Assembly: GCA_964012875.1 (NCBI GenBank)
Contig: CAXGUU010000035.1
Span: 1-17,716, forward strand
DNA from: CAXGUU01 sp964012875
GTDB taxonomy: Bacteria > Pseudomonadota > Gammaproteobacteria > Ga0077536
Direction of reading: 5' to 3'
DNA length: 17,716 nucleotides
In this document: piece after piece, positions 14,838 to 17,716 of the stretch
Layout: the number at the start of each line of letters is the position of its first letter
How positions within the stretch are numbered: position 1 is the first letter of the stretch
Notes under the pieces: generated by a model
Seen by the model: only the letters and a program-made list of their open reading frames with translations
Databases searched by the model: none
Told to the model about the DNA's origin: nothing
Program-made: the position numbers and the translations under genes

Positions 14838-14957
14838 GGGCTCAACGCCCGGGCGCGACATATCGGCCCTGATTCTAACGACCAACGGACCTGCCTCAAG
14901 CAGCAGGTTGAGCCCACTTTACCCAGTCGCCAGCGTTTTTTGGGGCATGGGTAGAGT
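14838..14957 (+). promoter_or_regulatory. Structured 5' leader of the KamA-family gene, candidate cis-regulatory RNA
   Basis: Stem 1: GGGCTCAA (14838-14845) pairs with TTGAGCCC (14908-14915), 9 bp if C14846-G14907 is counted. Inside it are a hairpin CCTGC-CTCAAGCA-GCAGG (14890-14907) directly abutting stem 1, and GGGC-g-CGA-CATA-TCG-GCCC (14851-14869). Stem 2 starts at the very next base: ACTTTACCCA (14916-14925) pairs with TGGGTAGAGT (14948-14957), 10 bp with one G-U. Its loop holds a run of six T. The element begins about 11 bases after the predicted transcription start and ends 20 bases before the ATG. I recognise no known riboswitch class. The ligand and mechanism are unknown. Confidence 0.45.
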
Positions 14958-14977
14958 CCATCTGCGGAACGATAACA

Positions 14978-16342
14978 ATGAATAAGCCTGAACTACTGAC
15001 TTCGACGCCCCCTGATTCTATTCTTCCTCGCAAGTTCAAGGTTTTCACCGACCGACAGCTTGACCAGATTGAGCCGGTTTCCCGCCTGGATCCCGAGCAG
15101 ATTTTCGACATGCAGGTTGTCGCGAACGTGTTGCCGTTCCGGGTTAACCAATATGTCATCGAAGAACTGATCGACTGGAGCAACGTACCCGCCGATCCAA
15201 TCTTCCAGCTAACCTTTCCCCAGCGCGGCATGCTCGGTGAAGAAGCCTTCGGGCGAATGGCCGATTTATTGCGAACTTCACCCAGCGCTCACGAGATTCG
15301 GGGGCTTGCAAACGAACTTCGGGCAGAGCTGAATCCTCATCCGGCCGGCCAACAAACCCTGAATGTTCCGCAGCTGGATGGACAGTCTCTCCCGGGCATG
15401 CAGCACAAGTACGACGAAACCGTGCTGTTCTTTCCTAGCCAGGGGCAGGTCTGTCACGCTTACTGCACGTTCTGCTTTCGCTGGGCCCAGTTTGTGGGCG
15501 ACAAGGCGTTGCGTTTTGCCGCCGCCGAAGCCGATGAAATGAAGCGTTACCTGATGGCGCACCAGGAAGTGACTGACGTACTGATTACGGGGGGCGATCC
15601 GATGGTCATGAAGACCAGTAACCTGAAGGCCTACCTCGAAGCGCCGCTTGATCCGCAGCTGGAACACATCCGTACCATCCGTATTGGGACCAAGGCGCTT
15701 ACCTACTGGCCCTATCGCTTCGTCACCGATGACGATGCTGATGAGTTGTTGCGGTTGTTCGAGCGCGTCGTCGAATCGGGCAAGCAGCTGGCGCTGATGA
15801 CTCACATTAACCACTGGCGTGAATTGTTGCCGCCCATAGTGCACCAGGCGGTGCAAAACCTCCGCGATACCGGTGCAATCCTCCGCGCACAGGCGCCTTT
15901 GCTGAACCACATCAATGACGATGCCAGCGTGTGGGCACGTTTGTGGCAGGACGAAGTTGAACTGGGCATTTACCCGTATTACATGTTTGTCGAGCGCGAC
16001 ACCGGTGCGAAGCGCTATTTCGAAGTACCGCTGGCTCGCGCCTGGACCGTCTACCGTGAAGCGATCAGGCAGGTGTCCGGTTTAGCACGCACTGCACGTG
16101 GGCCGTCCATGAGCGCCGGGCCCGGCAAGGTTGAGATCCAGGGCGTCACGAAGATCATGGGCGAAAAAGTTTTTGCATTGCGCTTCCTGCAGGGGCGCAA
16201 CTCAGACTGGGTGCAGCGCCCGTTCTTTGCGAAATTCGATCCGCAAGCGACCTGGCTTCATGAGCTGGAGCCCGCGTTCGGGGAGGATGCCTTTTTCTTT
16301 AGCGCCGAATACGACGCCATGCTCGAAGGCGCCGGCGCATAG
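14978..16342 (+). CDS. KamA-family radical-SAM, PLP-dependent aminomutase (substrate uncertain)
   Basis: 454 aa. The radical-SAM cluster motif C159-x3-C163-x2-C166 (CHAYCTFC) should bind a 4Fe-4S cluster and S-adenosylmethionine. TGGDPMVM (from residue 204) is the SAM-binding GGD motif. K384 in SAGPGK aligns with the PLP lysine of lysine 2,3-aminomutase (PGGGGK), so a 1,2-amino shift on an amino acid is the expected reaction. By my alignment from memory, the two aspartates that hold the side-chain amino group of lysine (D293, D330 in the Clostridium enzyme) are replaced by Glu in MFVERDTG and Ser in PSMSAG, so free lysine may not be the substrate. EpmB is shorter and less similar. No beta-lysine acetyltransferase or EF-P gene is adjacent. 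GGAA lies about 9 bases before the ATG. Confidence 0.9.
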   Translation: MNKPELLTSTPPDSILPRKFKVFTDRQLDQIEPVSRLDPEQIFDMQVVANVLPFRVNQYVIEELIDWSNVPADPIFQLTFPQRGMLGEEAFGRMADLLRTSPSAHEIRGLANELRAELNPHPAGQQTLNVPQLDGQSLPGMQHKYDETVLFFPSQGQVCHAYCTFCFRWAQFVGDKALRFAAAEADEMKRYLMAHQEVTDVLITGGDPMVMKTSNLKAYLEAPLDPQLEHIRTIRIGTKALTYWPYRFVTDDDADELLRLFERVVESGKQLALMTHINHWRELLPPIVHQAVQNLRDTGAILRAQAPLLNHINDDASVWARLWQDEVELGIYPYYMFVERDTGAKRYFEVPLARAWTVYREAIRQVSGLARTARGPSMSAGPGKVEIQGVTKIMGEKVFALRFLQGRNSDWVQRPFFAKFDPQATWLHELEPAFGEDAFFFSAEYDAMLEGAGA

Positions 16343-16461
16343 GGCAGCACATTGGGCCTGCTTACTTTCATTGGGCGTGAGGGAACGGCGCTCACAGCGA
16401 CACCGAGTTTATAGAGACGGAAACTTCTTCCCGTCATCAGTGGTCCAATTCAGCCTGAACC

Positions 16462-16482
16462 CGGCACCCTTATCCGGTGCCG
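16462..16482 (+). terminator. Strong hairpin after the KamA-family gene, possible terminator
   Basis: CGGCACC (16462-16468) pairs with GGTGCCG (16476-16482) around a 7-base loop, 120 bases after the stop. There is no T-run, so it would be a Rho-dependent or processing hairpin rather than an intrinsic terminator. The interval 16343-16583 holds no gene that I can see. Confidence 0.35.
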
Positions 16483-16511
16483 CACAAGGCAATACCTATA
16501 CCAGCACTCGA

Positions 16512-16527
16512 CCTTAGCTCGCTAAGG
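16512..16527. promoter_or_regulatory. Operator-like palindrome upstream of the efflux gene
   Basis: CCTTAGC-TC-GCTAAGG has perfect 7-base arms and lies 57 bases before the ATG of the membrane fusion gene. RND efflux genes are often controlled by TetR- or MarR-type repressors that bind such sites, but no regulator gene is visible here. The following AT-rich stretch (16543-16572) could hold a promoter; TTATAA at 16567-16572 is a weak -10. Confidence 0.35.
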
Positions 16528-16583
16528 GCCGTCCGCAGCGCCATAATTATTCAAATTTTCATGGCCTTATAAAGTGATTGGCG

Positions 16584-17716
16584 AATGGCACTAAAACAGT
16601 TCCGACAGGCCGGTATCCCACTCGGGGTCATCGGTTTCGCGGTCCTCATCGCGGTCTGGATGGTGGCGAGCCGGCCAAAAGCCCTGCCCAAACTACCCGA
16701 GGAACGTGTGTGGCCGGTCTCGGTTGTCGCGGTAGAATTTGGCGACTATCGACCACAGCTGTCGGCCTTCGGCGAGGTGCGGGCGGTCCGTGAGGCGGAG
16801 ATCCGTGCCATGGTCGAGGGCCGTCTGATCTATCTCAATCCGGACTTTAAAGACGGTAACCGGGTCACGGCCGGTACCGAGCTTGCGACCATCGATAGGG
16901 GCGACTACGAAAATCGGGTTGCAGAACAGCGTGCCGAACTGGCGCGGTTGTCTGCAGCCCTGACAGAACAAAGGCGCGAACTCGAATGGGAGCAGCGCCT
17001 GGAACGAAATGCAGACGCACAGGTCGCACTATCGACGCGCGCCCTTGAGCGGAGTGACAAGCTCGCCGCTACCGGCCGCGAAAGTCAGAAGCAGCGTGAC
17101 GAGGCCGCGCAGAGTCTCGTCGGCAGCGAGCAAATCCTGTTGCAGCGCCAGCAAACTATCGCCCGCCTGCGCGCGCGTATTTCGCAGCAACAGGCGGCTT
17201 ACGAAAAAACCCAGGCGGTGTTGGCGCAGGCAGATCGTGATTTGAGCAAAACGCGGGTCGTGGCGCCGTTCAATGGCTATGTCACCGGCGTGCGCCTGGC
17301 CCTGGGCAAGGTTATCGGTACCGGCGAATCCCTCGGCCGCCTGCTGGCAGCCGACGAGCTTGAGGTTCGCTTCGAACTTGCTGAAAGCCACTATGCCCGA
17401 CTCATTGAAGGTGACGATGCCGGCATCATCGACACGCCCGTCACAGTCACCTGGCGTCTTGGTGATGTCGCTGAGCAGTTTGGTGGCCGTCTCACGCGAA
17501 TCGGTGCGGAGATTGATCCGACAGTCGGCGGCATCGAGCTGTTCGCACAGCTCGGGAAAGATGCTTCATCCCGGGGTTTGCGCGCCGGCGCATTCGTCGA
17601 ACTAACGATGCCCGGGCGCATGTACAAGAATGTCCTGCGCATTCCGGCACGTGCGCTGACAGATGACCGGGCTGTGTACGCGCTGCGGGACGGGCGGCTG
17701 GCCCGGATCGAGGTTG
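16584..17716 (+). CDS. RND efflux membrane fusion (periplasmic adaptor) protein, C-terminus off the window
   Basis: 377 codons to the right edge, without a stop. Residues ~9-28 form one membrane anchor (AGIPLGVIGFAVLIAVWMVA). Two half-lipoyl segments (about 65-105, with GRLIYLNPDFKDGNRVTAGT, and about 224-260, with VVAPFNGYVTGV) flank a long alpha-helical coiled-coil hairpin (about 108-222) rich in Gln, Arg and Glu. A beta-barrel segment follows, with LTRIGAEIDPTVGGIELFAQ and the later LRAGAFVELTMPG typical of HlyD/RND adaptors. It would link an inner-membrane RND pump to an outer-membrane channel. The pump gene should follow outside the window. ATG 16584 is chosen because TGA at 16575-16577 closes the frame; the ribosome site is weak. 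The substrate is unknown. Confidence 0.94.

Noticed and set aside
14838..14915. tRNA-like fold: an acceptor-type stem directly followed by a T-arm-like 5-bp hairpin
   Set aside because: The T-loop has 8 bases (CTCAAGCA) instead of the TTCRANY heptamer, no anticodon arm of the right size is found, and no CCA or discriminator context fits. Better described as a structured leader.
14978..16342. EpmB (EF-P beta-lysylation aminomutase)
   Set aside because: EpmB is shorter (about 340 aa), and its usual partners efp and epmA are not next to this gene; length and N-terminal region fit the longer KamA-type better.

Overview
The window looks like a chromosomal stretch of a moderately GC-rich gammaproteobacterium. 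The evidence is the order argH <> algZ-algR (divergent, as in Pseudomonas and relatives), a relic of the Rsd/AlgQ anti-sigma family, a DksA with a lysine-rich tail, and a trace of a VPLPA/PEP-CTERM sorting signal, which points to an exosortase-bearing lineage. I cannot name the genus. I see no rRNA, tRNA, CRISPR array, transposase or phage gene.

Layout: 1-823 is the N-terminal 60% of argH (minus, running off the left edge). 1072-2867 is the algZ-algR two-component pair (plus, overlapping by 4 bp). 2926-3648 is rsmE (minus) and 3732-4187 a TerB-like protein (plus). 4180-5133 is a decayed segment holding a 5'-truncated, frameshifted rsd/algQ relic (minus) and a frameshifted, truncated Ser/Thr kinase N-lobe (plus). 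5134-11050 is a two-gene recombination-repair operon: an AddB-like Fe-S nuclease of the 'probable DNA repair protein' type, overlapping by 8 bp an AddA-like UvrD helicase-nuclease. 10980-11569 (minus) is the decayed end of a VPLPA-CTERM-type exported protein. 11633-12628 (minus) is a DksA-family protein fused to a histone H1/AlgP-like lysine-rich tail, with a Cys-depleted zinc-finger site. 12722-13796 (minus) holds a frameshifted small secreted protein and a lipoprotein. 14011-14733 (plus) holds two monoheme c-type cytochromes. 14761-16342 (plus) is a promoter, an unusually structured leader and a KamA-family radical-SAM aminomutase. 16584-17716 is the start of an RND-type efflux membrane fusion protein.

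How they work together: AlgZ/AlgR form a sensor-regulator pair, and the AddB/AddA-like proteins should form one double-strand-break resection enzyme. The two cytochromes are probably co-transcribed periplasmic electron carriers. The rest are housekeeping or single-gene units. Four reading frames are broken (rsd, kinase, VPLPA-CTERM protein, small secreted protein), while the large genes among them are intact. This suggests real local decay rather than general sequence error, although single-base assembly errors cannot be excluded for the frameshift-only cases.

Most worth a second look are (i) the leader of the KamA-family gene (14838-14957), with two long abutting stems right after a good -10 box; (ii) that enzyme's apparent loss of both aspartates that bind lysine in lysine 2,3-aminomutase; and (iii) the DksA-histone-tail fusion with perfect in-frame tandem repeats.
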